Assembly (NCBI GenBank): GCA_027382625.1
Contig: JAJKFJ010022624.1
Coordinates: forward strand, 87,330-151,329
From: Tetmemena sp. SeJ-2015
Lineage: Eukaryota; Ciliophora; Spirotrichea; Sporadotrichida; Oxytrichidae
DNA: 64,000 nucleotides
Direction: 5' to 3'
In this document: positions 36,601-48,600 of the stretch, one piece after another
Numbering within the stretch: position 1 is the first letter of the stretch
How the letters are laid out: every line of letters begins with the position of its first letter
Position numbers and translations under genes: made by a program
The notes under the pieces: model-generated
What the model saw: only the letters and a program-made list of their open reading frames with translations
Database searches by the model: none
Told to the model about the DNA's origin: nothing

Positions 36601-37030
36601 GTAGAACTGTAACTCAACCTACTGTATCTTGGGAACATGTGATGAGAACTATCAAAAGATTAAGCAGATTTGCAAAGCCATTAAAATACCTCCTAAGAGG
36701 GGAACATTTGCCGATGAAATGACTGAAGAACAGAAGTTAATGAGAGATGAAGAGAGGTAGCGCTGGTATGATAAGAAGAGAAATGGTAAATTCTTTGGAA
36801 AGAGGAAATTCTAAAACTCCTATGTTGATAGTGAGGGTTAAACAAATTTAAATCGCTACCAGAAAGGTTTTAATAATAACTTTGGTGGAAAGAAGGGCAG
36901 TAAGGGAGAGAAGTCTTTTGGTGGTGGTGGGAAAAGAATAAGAGAAGATGGAGGGTGCCCAGAATGTGGAAAAAAGAGACACTCTGCGAAGAGCGAATGC
37001 TCAAGAAACAAAAAGTCAAAATTTGAATGA
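33633..37030 (+). CDS. TOP3: DNA topoisomerase III (type IA)
   Basis: Type IA topoisomerase that passes single strands and, with RecQ helicases, dissolves recombination intermediates. The start ATG 33633 gives an N/S/H-rich leader, then the Toprim domain ([40 protein letters not shown] with the acidic DxD/E residues). The catalytic tyrosine is in [14 protein letters not shown] (Tyr codon at 35282-35284). [13 protein letters not shown] is the conserved [11 protein letters not shown] motif. A ~140-residue acidic, Q-rich insert (about 34,540-34,975) splits the core and contains a 29 nt intron (34973-35001). The C-terminus has zinc ribbons (CDKCKQYP...[10 protein letters not shown]) and a terminal CxxC...H...C knuckle ([15 protein letters not shown]). 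It ends at TGA 37028-37030. No IES was seen over 3.4 kb. Confidence 0.93.
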
Positions 37031-37202
37031 TATATTTTAAGCTTAATTCGAAATGAAAATTTACTCATCAATTGTACAAATAAATATTCAAAAATATTGA
37101 GCAAAAGATCTTTTAGAAACCAATCTTTAATCTTTTGTTATATATATATTCTTTTAAAAATCAAAGTAAAAGTAGGTATTATATATTCTAGAAACAATCG
37201 AC

Positions 37203-38010
37203 ATGTTTGAAGCAACTTTGAAAGAAGCACAGACTTTGAAGAAGATTATTGAGGCTATCAAGGATTTAGTCACAGACGTAAACATCGACGCTACACCTCA
37301 GGGATTGAGTTTATAAGCTATGGATAGCTCCCACGTGGCTCTTGTTTCATTGACTCTAGGCTAGCAAGGATTCGAGAAGTACAAGGCTGAGAGACCAATG
37401 ACTCTTGGAGTTTCGATCACTAACTTAGCTAAGGTGCTCAAACTAGCATCTAATGAAGACAAAGTTAGTTTAAGAGCTGATGAGGACGGATAGCATTTGC
37501 ATATATGCTTCTCAAATAGCAGTAAGCTTTACTCATTTTGTACTATTGATTTTTATAGAGCAAGAGAAACAAACCTCTTTCAGTCTTAACCTGATAACTC
37601 TTGACAGCGAGCATTTGGGTATCCCAGAGACCAGCTACACATCTGAGATCACTATGAACTCCTTTGACTTCTCCAAGCTGTGTAAAGAGCTTCACTCTCT
37701 TAGTGAAACTGTGACAATTGAAGCAAGCACCGAGTATGTCCAGTTTTCAATTGAAGGAGAGGTAGGCTCAGGAGTTATTAAGATCAGCACCAGCGAAGGA
37801 ACAGGCGAGAAGGAAAGCGTCAAGGATACAAATCAAGTCACTCTATCTTTCGCCTTGAGATATCTCAACATGTTTAACAAGGCCTCATCCCTTTGCAACT
37901 ATGTGAAACTGATGCTCGCTTGCGATACTCCTCTGGTTGTAGAGTACGAAATAGAGAATATGGGCTCACTCAAGTACTATCTGGCACCTAAAATCAATGA
38001 GAATGAATGA
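37203..38010 (+). CDS. PCNA: PCNA sliding clamp
   Basis: Homotrimeric DNA clamp giving processivity to replicative polymerases. From ATG 37203 the protein reads MFEATLKEAQTLKKIIEAIK, then GLSLQAMDSSHVALVSLTL, both classic PCNA blocks, and DSEHLGIPETSYTSEITMNS before the second domain, and ends PKINENE then TGA. A single 37 nt intron (37522-37558, GTAAGC...TATAG) leaves 256 codons plus stop, close to the family length (about 260). TAA and TAG encode glutamine three times. It lies 172 bp after TOP3 on the same strand. No IES is needed, so germline and somatic copies should be collinear. Confidence 0.96.
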
Positions 38011-38103
38011 GAGCCCTAATATCTTTAATAGATACTTCCTTCTTTTGAATAAAATTTTACATTTAGCCTATCTTGGATTTGTTATAAATTAATATAATAA
38101 GAA

Positions 38104-39772
38104 ATGAAATCAGCAAAAACTTTGCTACTCTTGTCTGTTCTCTTTACAGCAAGTATTAAAGGACAGTGGGATACAGGCCCAGATTCAAACTAGACTACAG
38201 AACTGTAGCCTCCATTTTATAAATTTGAAAATGATACTCTGTTAGTTGACCGAGTACCAGTGGACTCAGGAGAATCTCTCTTCTTTATGATGGCTCTCTC
38301 AAGAAATGACCCAAAGACAGATCCCCTAATTATCTGGCTACAGGGTGGCCCGGGATGCTCGTCCATGTACGGTATGTTCCTTGAAAACGGCCCCTACAAC
38401 TTGAAGTTTGATAGATTGGAAAATCCTTCTTTCAATTTACACCACAACACCTTTTCTTGGAATAACTTTGCTAATGTGATGTATCTTGATTTTCCTCTTG
38501 GTACCGGCTTCTCAACCCTTCACGATACTTTCAAGCAAAGATTCAACGAGCTTCATATTTGTAAATATTTCAAGTTTATTATAGGAGCATTAGCTAGGAG
38601 TGGATTTTTACAAATTCCTGACTGGATTCTTAGAGAAGCAACCTGAGTTTAAGAAGAGACCAATTTATTTAGCTGGTGAGGACTTTGCTGGCCACTTCAT
38701 CCCTTTGATTGTAAAAGTACTGAGGAATCAGGACAATGAGGATATCAATCTAGGTGGAGTAGCAATCGGAAATGGTTGGGTGGATCCCTTTTACTAATAC
38801 CCTGCTTACAGCAAGTACGCTGAAGAAAATGGTATTACCAATTAAATAACTATCACCTATTTTTTAACCAATAGTGCTAGAGCTTTTCTGTATAGCATAG
38901 GTTTCAGTCTATGCTAGTTAACTCTCATGGTTGAAGTACCCCTCCTCTCTAGATTTGTCTGCGATCTGACTTTACTCCCACTTTCTGGAAACCCATTCCA
39001 CCCTTCCTTCAATATCTATGACATAAGGAGAGACTGTGTGTGGTAAGGAGATTACTGCTACCCTGCCAACGGACTTAATTTCTATGTGTCTTCAAGGAAG
39101 TTCAAAACCTAGTTGAAAGGAGTGGACTTTGGAGGTGGTTGGTAAGAGTGCGACGACTCCCTCTTCTACAGTCTCTCTGCTAATACTCAGTACAGTTATG
39201 GCTACTACTTGAAAGAATCCCTTGATGAAGGTCTTCCCCTTCTAGTTTAAATTCTTGCTTCTAATAATCTATTTTAAGGTGTTTATAACGGAGACAAAGA
39301 CTTCATGTATAACTGGAGAGGAGCAGAGGCCTGGACTGAGGCACTAGTCTGGGACCACCAGGAAGATTTCAACAAGCAAAGGTTTGAGAACTGGACAAGT
39401 TCTGAGGACGTTGAGTTCGGTTACGAAACTGATGGAAGATTGAAGCAGTGGGGCAACTTCACCCTGCTTAGAATATATGAGGCAGGCCACATGGTGCCTA
39501 TGGACTAGCCAGAGCTGGCTCACAACATGATGATCGAATTCATAAAGTATGGAAGACTGAAATCAGTTTACGAAAAGATTTATGGAGTGGACGAGGACCC
39601 GGAGGACTAGCAATAGAATGAAAATGGTGGTGCTGATAATAACGAGGACTGGCATGATGATGAAGATGAAGGCGAAAAAGGACAGAGTGGTGATCAACAA
39701 ACAAGTAATGATAAAGAGACCATCGATGATTCAACCAAAGAGAGTTCAAAAGAGGAAAAGCAACAAATATGA
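38104..39772 (+). CDS. serine carboxypeptidase (S10 family)
   Basis: A secreted or lysosomal serine carboxypeptidase removing C-terminal residues. The start ATG 38104 opens a signal peptide (MKSAKTLLLLSVLFTASIKG). The nucleophile motif is LQGGPGCSSMYGMFLENGP; the catalytic Asp is in VYNGDKDFMYNW and the His in YEAGHMVPMDQPE, so the triad is complete. A 40 nt intron (38561-38600, GTAAAT...GGAG) joins NELHI to LDFYKFLTGFLEKQ. After the catalytic domain comes an unusual acidic, Q-, N- and S-rich tail of about 65 residues (DEDPEDQQQNENGGADNNED...) to TGA 39770-39772. No IES was recognised. Substrate preference cannot be read. Confidence 0.93.
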
Positions 39773-39866
39773 TCACAAGTTTGGTTAAATCTATAGAAAT
39801 AACAATCACTTTACTCCATTCATTCTTAAAAGAAAAAATAGATTATTAGATAAAAATACAAATAAA

Positions 39867-40308
39867 ATGAAGAACAAACAACAGGATAAGCAAGGTACAT
39901 AGAATAAAAGCGTCAAACAAACATTAGACGAGCTATTTAAGAAGAAGGCCATAGAAAAGAAGTCAGGAATTCCAAAAGAGGAAATCAAGAAAGAGAAGGG
40001 AGATGGTTTAAACTAAGACGATAATTCAACTAGTGAGGCCATCAAAGAATAGAAGAAACTCAAGATAGAGAAAAAACTAAAGAAGCTCAAGAAGTTGTTC
40101 CATAATTTAGTTTAACTCCAAATTTCATAATTTATTTGTAGGAGGAGAAAATGAAAGAGGAAAGAAGGGAGGAAATCAGAAAAGAGAAAATGAAGCGCAA
40201 GGAAAGTTCACTGAGGAAGGCTATAAGATATATTCTATGGATGAACTTAAAATAGGCAAAGGAGGAGAATCTGCAGATTGTCCATTCGATTGCAATTGCT
40301 GCTTTTGA
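39867..40308 (+). CDS. DUF1764-family small protein
   Basis: From ATG 39867 a lysine-rich stretch MKNKQQDKQGTQNKSVKQTL, then a TLDELFKKK segment, and after excision of one IES the conserved C-terminus EEGYKIYSMDELKIGKGGES followed by CPFDCNCCF and TGA 40306-40308. The GY.IY...EL.IGKGG...CPFDC.CCF pattern is the signature of the eukaryotic DUF1764 family, whose role is not established. Length (~138 residues) fits. The exact reconstruction depends on the 25 bp IES with its 9 bp pointer, since no GT...AG intron gives the right frame. Confidence 0.85.
40101..40134 (+). other. IES in DUF1764 gene, pointer CATAATTTA, 25 bp
   Basis: A 9 bp direct repeat, the longest pointer seen here, with 16 bp between copies. 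Removing 25 bp joins KKLKKLFHNL to FVGGENERGKKGGNQ in frame and leads to the conserved C-terminus. Confidence 0.9.
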
Positions 40309-40447
40309 AGGTTTAATAGGAAAGAATGAATGAATCAATACTTATTATAAATTCTGATTCATTAGACTACTGCCACATATTTCTATTTGAATAAAGAAAT
40401 CTGATAATTAAGAAAATAAAAATAGTTGGGTGATTATAATAAACAAC

Positions 40448-43011
40448 ATGATAGAAACAGCTTCTGATCTTCATCTCATTGATCACACTGATTAAAAATA
40501 AGTTACTTTAAGTTTTATTTATTGATTCTACCCACAAGATTGAATAAGATGTACTTTCATTATTACCGAGTGCACAGACTGTTTTGAAGAAAACAAAGTA
40601 GAGCACTTTCTTCCATAGAACGAGAGACTAAAACATATAGAAACTGCTATAGGATAAATTGAGATTTATAAAGAGAGTTATCCCTGCGCTCAGCAAAATA
40701 AGTAACGCTGCTAGCTCAAGAATCGCAAAGGTGTTTCACGAAAGAATATACCTTCCTCATTAAATAATCGCAAAGGAGGGAGAGACCTCTGATGCAATTA
40801 TGCTGATTAGAGAAGGAGAGTGCGAAATCCTTGCTAATAAAAATCCTCTTCAAATCAAGTAAGCTATATTCTGTTCAATGCCTACTTCTAAGATGAAATT
40901 TAACATTTAGTTTAGGATAACTAGCGACATGAAGATTTTGATGAGTGATGATAAAGTGTAGTTTGGGGAGTAAATTTCTACTTTTTATGTATTATTATAG
41001 TGATAAGGGTTATCTGAGTTCGTCAATGAAGACTTACCACTTAGGAGTTTTACAGCCGGGTGAGTGGATTAATGACCATATCCTTCTCTATCCTAAGGAT
41101 TCCTCTCCAGCCATGCTTTCTTTCCCCTTTACCGTGAAGACAGTGACACCAGTTGTGATTTACTTTATTTCGAAAGAGCACTTCTATCACATGCTCCCTA
41201 AGGAATACCTTCAGGTGCTCAAGGAAATAAATCAACAAAAAATGAGCTTTCTTGGCATGAGGATGCACGAAATTACAGACACCACTCAGAAGATTAGACA
41301 ACTAGATTAGCAGAGGGAATAATATTCAGATGCTTAATGGAGCATCATCAAGCAAGTATTAATTTCAAAATACTGCCATTTTTAAAGTTCCTACTGCATC
41401 TATAAAGATTATTAAGAATATTGGGAATAGGACCTTACTTCAAAAAGACAAGTTCTTTAGGAGACACCGAGAGAGCATGAAACTTCATGAAATCAGCAAA
41501 GTTATCGACCTAAAAGAGTATCATATATTTTTAAGTATTTTAATTTTCGACCCTAGAGATGTTGAGGATGAAGAAGATGATCAAGCCAAAAGAGCAGGTA
41601 GTTAATTAGGCTCATCTTCAGATAATTTTTAGGAAAATATAGAGCAATACAGCACAGAATATACCCTACATCCTCCTGGCAACAGTCAACAGAATACGAG
41701 AGCAACGTCAGTATTAGGTTAGACCAAATCAAAATTAGGCTCAACTTTGTTTACAATATGGCGTTTTAAATTAATATGTTTAATCAAAGGAAGTCTTCTC
41801 TTGAAAATGCCAAAAATGGATTCATTGGCTAACCTGAAGAACCCACTGCTGCTAAAGCAAGTTTCAAACTGCCTTAAGCATTGAAAAGATATTCTAGCAC
41901 GTAAGGCAACTCTCCCAAAAGAGATAGTGTGTAGAATGATTAGATCATTCATGGAGAAGAGTCTATCAATTAAAGTTAATCCAACTTCGATTATAGCTCA
42001 AAACCTAAATAGAAAAATTAGACTCTGTACAATTGGAGTAGCACAGATAATCATTGCGACCATTAACATTCAGTTGAAAACGAGGACAGGATCAAGCATT
42101 TATAATAGACACATGAAAATCTCAAGAACTTAAGAAAACACAATCGCTTCGCTTCTTAATTCATAGATAAGATGAATCATATTGAATATGATGCGAAGTA
42201 TAATGCGAGCTCTTTGTTTTCTGGAAATCAAGACTTAATAAATTCAAAGTATCTTAAAGATTAATAATTAAGCGAATACTCCACTTAATCAATATTATAG
42301 TCACAATTAGAACTCATATATTTATGCGTTTTAATTGTAAATATATTGGCTCTTAGTAAGGCCTTTATTAGACCTTAACTATAGTCATTCTAGTAAAACT
42401 CTATTGCATCAAATTTTTCAGGTTAAAGAGATTTCCTCGATTCTTAGTTGAATCTAAAACTATTAAATAACAGTCCAAATAAAGGAGTTACCTTTCTCGC
42501 GCCCTTATCTGCAGCCACTTAGCAGCACTAAGAACACAAAAATAGATACACTGCTTCTCATCTTATAAAGAAAACTCAAAAGAAAATGGCATTGAGGCTA
42601 TCTGACGATCATGCTACTACGCTTTCAGTACTCAGCTCTTCAAACACAGAAATTTACACTTTATTAAATATTTAATCATTTTAAATGCAGATGGTCAAGA
42701 CATAAGCTAACTCAATTAGCCTGCAGAATACTCCCTATGGAAAGTCTACTCATATTTCCATAAAAGCTTCATTTTTATATATTGTGATTAGAAGTCAAAG
42801 TTTCACAACTTCAATTATCAAAACATTATATAAAATAGTAAATTGGCATTATAAAAATAAACATTGAGCCTTTTCAATTGGGAACGATATAAGTATAAGT
42901 AAAGAATTCGAGATTCCTCAAGCCAAAAAAGAGAAGGAGCTAAATGCAGGAGAATAAATTGAGAAAGGATATTCTCAAGGAGATAGAGAGAAGGAGGGAG
43001 TTAACTCCTGA
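40448..43011 (+). CDS. cyclic-nucleotide-binding-domain protein with long disordered tail
   Basis: From ATG 40448 (MIETASDLHLID) and after one IES, the frame gives DVLSLLPSAQTVLKKTKQST, then RVIPALSKISNAASSRIAKV and YLPHQIIAKEGETSDAIMLI followed by REGECEIL. That E-G-E...A..I..GE pattern is a cNMP-binding beta-roll. A GTAAATTTC...TTATAG intron (about 40,972-41,002) precedes a second region (KTYHLGVLQPGEWINDHILL). A second IES at 41353 leads on to SIIKQNTAIFKVPTASIKII. The rest (~400 residues) is S/N/Q-rich. The probable end is TGA 43009-43011; an unresolved interruption with TGA lies near 42,770-42,870. The soluble architecture resembles ciliate PKA-regulatory-like proteins, but no kinase or channel part is present. 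Confidence 0.72.
40478..40526 (+). other. IES in cNMP-binding gene, pointer ATTGAT, 43 bp
   Basis: ATTGAT copies 43 bp apart. Excision joins MIETASDLHLID to STHKIEQDVLSLLPS in frame; otherwise TGA stops the start exon. Confidence 0.85.
41353..41368 (+). other. 13 bp IES in cNMP-binding gene, pointer CAA
   Basis: CAA copies 13 bp apart around GTATTAATTT. Excision joins DAQWSIIKQ to NTAIFKVPTASIK; both flanks are good protein in different frames. Confidence 0.65.
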
Positions 43012-43473
43012 TAAACATTTAATTATATATCATTCTACAATTCTATTTCTACTCTAAAAAAAGTTTAAAAGTTTATAAACAAGCTGCTGTTTAGAGCAAA
43101 GCAATAAAATTCAATCTCAAATAACTCAAGTGCTTTGAGTTCGTCTAATTATGTCGAGAGGAGGAAGACTTAGTTATAGGGAAAGAAGATTCTTGAGTAA
43201 ATGATAAGCAAGTTCATAATCTAATTTATCCATTTCTATACATTTTTATAATTTATTTTTTATAATCAGCATAGGAGCATTAAGATAGGAGACTATTAGC
43301 AAATCAGATTGCTAAGTGAGTACAATGAAACTAGGTCCGTAAGTTCAGTTGGATAATACATTAGAAACTTTGAAAGAATGCTATGATAAGGCTTGAGTTA
43401 GATAATTTTTTATTTCATAATTAGCAAGAAGTACCTATTTTTAAAAAAAAGTAATCTATAAAGAATAAAATAA
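43012..43473. other. intergenic segment between convergent genes
   Basis: Between the cNMP-binding gene and the convergent AIP1 gene. AT-rich; a few short frames (for example MSRGGRLSYRERRFLSK near 43,150) but nothing that can be supported as a gene. It may contain a missed last exon. Confidence 0.4.
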
Positions 43474-45469
43474 TCAAAGACTCCAAAGTCTGATGCAGCA
43501 GTCATAGCCAGCAGTATAGAATCTATTGCCCTCTGAACCATCTAAAACAACTGCAGTGAGCTCTTTCTCATTAGTTCTCTAAATAAGCTTCTTCTATCCT
43601 GAATTAATTTCCAGCACAGCAACTCCAAGATCGAGAGAGGAGGTAAGTAGATGAGTGTCATCCTTGCTGAATTGTAAGCTAGTAATCTTAGCAGTGTGAT
43701 AGCCAAACTTTTGCTCTTGAGCAGCTGTGTGAGCGTTAAAGATTGCAAAGTTTCTGTGAGAGTCTCCCACTGCAACATGATTGTGACTGTTAGAGGTGTT
43801 CATGACAACAATTGCTTGATTAAGCTTGTGCTCAACTGTAGTTCTTACTGATCCATCTTATTAAGACACAATACGAATAACAGATTTCTTGTCTCCCAAC
43901 CAAAGTTCACCATTTACAACTGCAAGGCAAGTTGGGTCAAAGTCCTTAAACTCTAGGGTTCTCACAGTAGAAAGATCAGTAGCTTATACTATCTGAAGCT
44001 TCTGATTAGCTAGCAATAAGTAAACCTAATCGTCATTTCCAAGTTTCATATCAATAGGAGCTCCCTCCAACTTGACTGAGAATTTCACCTCAAAGATAGA
44101 AGAGTCTGGAATTCTTTCACTTCTCTTCAAGACACCGTCCGTGCTTACTGAAAAGATTGTGTTTTCAGTAGCAGCTAAATGAGTCACGATAGAGATGTGC
44201 TTCTCTCCCTTAATTTGAGTTGCCAAGTTATCAAGTCCCCAAGTTAAGACTCTACCGTCCTAGTCTCCTGAGACTAAAGTATTTCCTGCCATAGTCAAGG
44301 ATTGAGGATAATTCTAGGAAGAATTTAGAAACTAAGACTATACTTACAGAATGACCCTCAATCACTTTAGTTGGAGTCTTCTTATCATGCTGGAATACAT
44401 CTGATCCATCGTAGATATTAATGTTTGAGTTAAGGGTCACTGACCAAAATGCCTCTGTTTCAGCCAGCACTCCAAGTTTAATAAAAGTTTAATTATAGTT
44501 GTTGATGGTCGACAACCTCTGCTTCGCTCTCAGTAACGTGCAAAGCATCTAAAGATAAATAATTAGCACATCAGATTCTTACTTGAGTTCTTATTAAGCT
44601 TCAAGATCCCATAATTTAACGGTGTTATCAGTAGAAGCAGTCATTACCATGGAATTTTCTTCACTAATCCAAACTGCATCGATGATACCCTTGTTGTGAG
44701 CTTTGTCAATTCTGTGTAGCTCCTCTAAGGTTTCACTGTCATAAAGGACAATTGATTTGTCTGATGATACACTAAGCAGTCTTTTGCCTCCATCCTTTGG
44801 TGAAAAGGCTACCTTATTGACGAAGTTAGTGTGGCTTTAAACAGTTTTGACTGCTTTGAAGGGAACTCCATCGAAGACATGAAGATCGTTATTTTCACCA
44901 CCTAGTATAAGTCTGTATGGCTTGGGCTTTACAGTTAGAGAGGTCACTGTCTTGGAAGGCCCAAAGATGTCTCCAAGCTTACTGCCCGAATCGGCGAGAA
45001 TAGCCTTCGCAAACATATCTTTTCCCTCTCCAGCTGCGATTAAACGCTAGCCATCATCAGTAAATGAGATTGAGTGAACTGCTCCTCCCAGCAAATTGTG
45101 GTCCTTCTTTATCTCAAAGGTTCCAGTTTCATGAGTGAAAGTTAGCAAGCGAACTCTTCCCTTGTCATCACCAACAGCAATGATTGAATAAAACTCTATT
45201 AACTTTTGACTGAGCCATTTGGGTGGAACTGTACAGCTGTTACTTTGTTCATGAAATCAGTGTAGATGTAAGCCTTTGAGGGATCTCTGACTTCTCTTAT
45301 GACGAGATTGTTCTGAGAAGGATATGCAAGCAAAGTCTCCTGAGTGTTCATAACCCAGTTCACTCTGAAGGCTCTCTTAGTGGTAGGGTTAGGAGGAAGT
45401 AGCGCAACTGAAACATTTAATTCACCAAAAGCTAATCTTACTCTGCTTATAGTTTAAAGCCTCGACCAT
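43474..45469 (-). CDS. AIP1: AIP1/WDR1 actin-interacting protein (WD40)
   Basis: Homologue of actin-interacting protein 1, which with cofilin promotes actin filament disassembly. Start ATG 45467-45469, MVEALNYKQ, then a 33 nt intron (GTAAGATTAG...TTTCAG) to IALLPPNPTTKRAFRVNWVM. Paired propellers follow: KAYIYTDFMNKVTAVQFHPN, GSKLGDIFGPSKTVTSLTVK, GGENNDLHVFDGVPFKAVKT and SVSSDKSIVLYDSETLEELH, in the order typical of AIP1 (GH..VNS..., PFKF... blocks). A later intron lies near 44,305-44,350. It ends GYDCCIRLWSL and TGA 43474-43476. One 26 bp IES (45185) lies in the first propeller. Length (~600 residues) fits the family. Confidence 0.88.
45185..45213 (-). other. IES in AIP1, pointer TCA, 26 bp
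   Basis: TCA copies 26 bp apart. Removal joins AVQFHPNGS to IIAVGDDKGRVRLLTF, as expected for a WD40 repeat; unexcised, the frame is lost. Confidence 0.75.
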
Positions 45470-45620
45470 CGTTTCTAGATACTTTTATCAAAAATTAACT
45501 AAAGATATTTTTTATAACTCTTTCCTAACTCCTTCCTCTATCTTATAGAGCAAAATAAACACTAAGTCAGTTTAAGCTATAATAATTATCGAACAAGAAA
45601 AGGTTATAGTTTCTTAAAAG

Positions 45621-48600
45621 ATGATAAAGGGAAAAATATTTGACAAGTGCAAGAAATACTTTGAGGAGTATCTCTTCGGCTTTGACCAAAATCATTAACA
45701 AAGAAGATTTCTTCATATCATTATATAATATGAACCGTAAATCATTTGAAAACTTCCATCCTGACTGGAAAGATCCACTTGCATAACGTAAATATCAGGC
45801 CTGACAAGGTGAACGAGATCTTTGCCAAGAAAAATCTTCCGATCGCCCTCAAAGCTGGTTTAATTTCAGAGCTAAGCATCAAGGTAAGGACTGTTTAAAC
45901 TTGGATCTTTCATTTTAAGAATTAACGTGTCTATAGGTTAACTTGTTCAATTTGTTCAGCGAGTCGCTGAAAATCGTGGTTGAAGATGTTCTGTTTATCA
46001 TCGGTCCAAATATATCACACATGAGCTCAGAATAAGTAAGTTTATTAGCCTCAGCAACTAGATAGGAGGATAGATTCTATCAAAAGAATTGTGGAGTTTA
46101 GTCTATGGTCGTTAAAATCCTACTTTATTTTGAAATTTTCATTTAATACAATCAAACCTTTTGAGCTACCAAAACGGATTATTCATTTCTGCTTCATTAT
46201 TCTAATCATCAAGGAGATAGTCAAAATTTAATCTAAACTCTATTCTGGGTGAAATTGATTCCATGTCTGTTTCTTAAAATAATTAAACATTTTAAATTTT
46301 AATGGAGTAGACCACCACCTTCAGAGAGTACATCATCGAACTTCTAAGGAGAACCTGCTACCACCATGCACACACACTCACTACCTCCCACACCTCCACT
46401 TGTAAGCTCTCTAGCTCCAGGTCTAAAATTAAAGTAAGTTCTTTGAGAATTGATGTCAAACAGATTTATTAAATGATATCACTATTGTTTAGGAGTTTGC
46501 AGTTTCAAATGCAAGATTAAGTAGAAAACTGCAAAGAGAGCTTACAAGTGAAGGTGTGGGAGGTAGTGAGTGTGTGTGCTTGGTGGTAGCAGGTTCTCCT
46601 TAGAAGTTCGATGATGTACTCTCTGAAGGTGGTTGTCTTCTCCATTCAAATTTAAAATGTTTAATTATTTTAAGAAACAGACATGGAATCAATTTCATCC
46701 AGAAAAGAGTTTAGATTAAATTTTGACTATCTCCTTGATGATTAGAATATTTATTACAACAAGAATTTAATCTAACTTTATTAGGACTTTGAGAATGATA
46801 TAAACGCTCCCTACGATGATACAAATCCAGTTAACAATCTCATGAAAATGCATTAGAAAGTTTACGACTAGTGGAAGGCCTAAAAAGAAGAAGATAGAAC
46901 AAAGAAGAGAGAAGAAAATAAGAAGAAGCTCGAGAAGGCGAAATAAAAAGCACAAGATAAATCCAAAAAAGCAAAAGAACTCAAAGAGCCACCTATGCAA
47001 ATGATTGCCAACCTACTTGGAGGTCTTAAATTGGAGATCAAAAGGGTTCATTTGAGATATGAGGATGATTACTTTCAACATCATAGGCCATTCGCATTTG
47101 GTTTGATGATTGAAAGCATCATTATGGACAATGCAGACACAGATTGGATATTTGACAATCTGCTCACCATGAATTTCATGCGCCATCCTCCTACGTAAGA
47201 CTTAAATAAGCTTAATTGAGTTTTTTAGTAACCCAAAAACAACTAACAAAGAATTGAACATCAAGAACTTGAAAGTATATTGGAATTCAATGAGTGAGAT
47301 GTTTGTGCCTACTAGTTTGTGGCAGCAGACAAGGCATCTTGAGTATCAAATCTTTGAAGCTATGGATGCTAATTTCCTCAAGCAGATAATGGTTGAGTAA
47401 GCTATATTTCGTTCTTAAGTCTTCGAATAGTGCATTTTCAGAAAATCAGAAGCTTCCTTATAACTACCTGATCTAGCCTTTCACAATTTACACTTCAATA
47501 AATCTAAATCCATCCCAAGGAGCAAACGATCAATATAAGTACCAGATCAACACGCTGATTTCGTGTTTGAATGTGCACTTGCAACCAACTTTAGTTAGAG
47601 ATATCTTGAAGTTCTAGCAATTCCTGGAGATGTTCTCTTATGCCAAGGATCTCAAAAAGTATAGACCACTAATCAGGGTTCAATCTTTCATCGAATAACA
47701 AGCCTACACCCCTTAATAGAAAAGGAAGAGAGCCGCAGTCATCAAAGAATGGTGGCAGCTCATTCTTTGGTACATCAGACTCAGAAAGATTTCAAAGGGA
47801 GTTGTTCCTTACAAACTACTTGAAGTTGAAGCCTAGTTTTAATCTCAGAATATGTAAAATGCTATCATGAAAGCTAAGAGAGCAAACTTATAAGCATACG
47901 AGCATTACTAAGGCTCAAGTGACGAGGAGGATGCATTTAATGATCCTAGCAAAATAAATTCAGCTAGGACTGAGGACTTAGATGCACTCCAGTAATACGA
48001 AGAAACAAAAGTTTGATATCCTAAAACACTTAAGTTCTAAGAGATATGCTCACTGGTTTCAAATTCTCACTAAGATTAGAAGGCGTTAAAGCCAAACTTT
48101 TTGGAAACAAGAGAATGGTCAAAGCACACTAACCTCTGCCAAGAGTAGAATTTTCTCTGGATATTTTGGCAGTTTCAGCAAATATTCAAGGAGCTAATTT
48201 ACTTGCTAAGGTCCAGCTGAAAGAAATTAGACTGGTGGACTATTTCAAGAGAGAGCCTCTAAAAGTGTTTAGTAGATAGACTAATAACGTCTCTCGCCAA
48301 AATCCCAACATGTAAAGAGACAGCTCATACTCAAGATCTTAAGTTTAACTTGAGGGAAAGGGTGCTCTGGGAGGGATGCTATAGAGAGTGATGTCTGGTG
48401 GAAATACCAACGCCTACAATACTCCTGATAAGGGGAAGAAGCTAGCAGATATCATATACGGGAATAATGTTGAGAGAAACGCTGCTGCTTCAAGAGCCAT
48501 ACCCTTCGATTTCTTCTCTTCTGATCTTCCAGATCCCTCACAAGCTCACCATAAAACTAGAGAGACTCTCACAATCTCTGATATTCTCAACAACACAAAT

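Larger units (their letters stand above)
46036..46784 (+). other. unusually long intron with foldback element
   Basis: Begins GTAAGTTT and ends TTATTAG. Splicing joins ISHMSSEQ to DFENDINAPYDDTN. All other introns here are under ~65 nt. TTTATTAG occurs at both ends, so part of the extra length may be an IES inside the intron. Confidence 0.65.

Noticed and set aside
45689..45746. Ordinary spliceosomal intron
   Set aside because: The left border is not GT in any position that restores frame, whereas the 8 bp repeat does so exactly.
46320..46600. Coding meaning of the inverted-repeat arms
   Set aside because: Frames through the arms give H/T/S low-complexity peptides unrelated to the chorein domain, and the flanking exons join directly by splicing.
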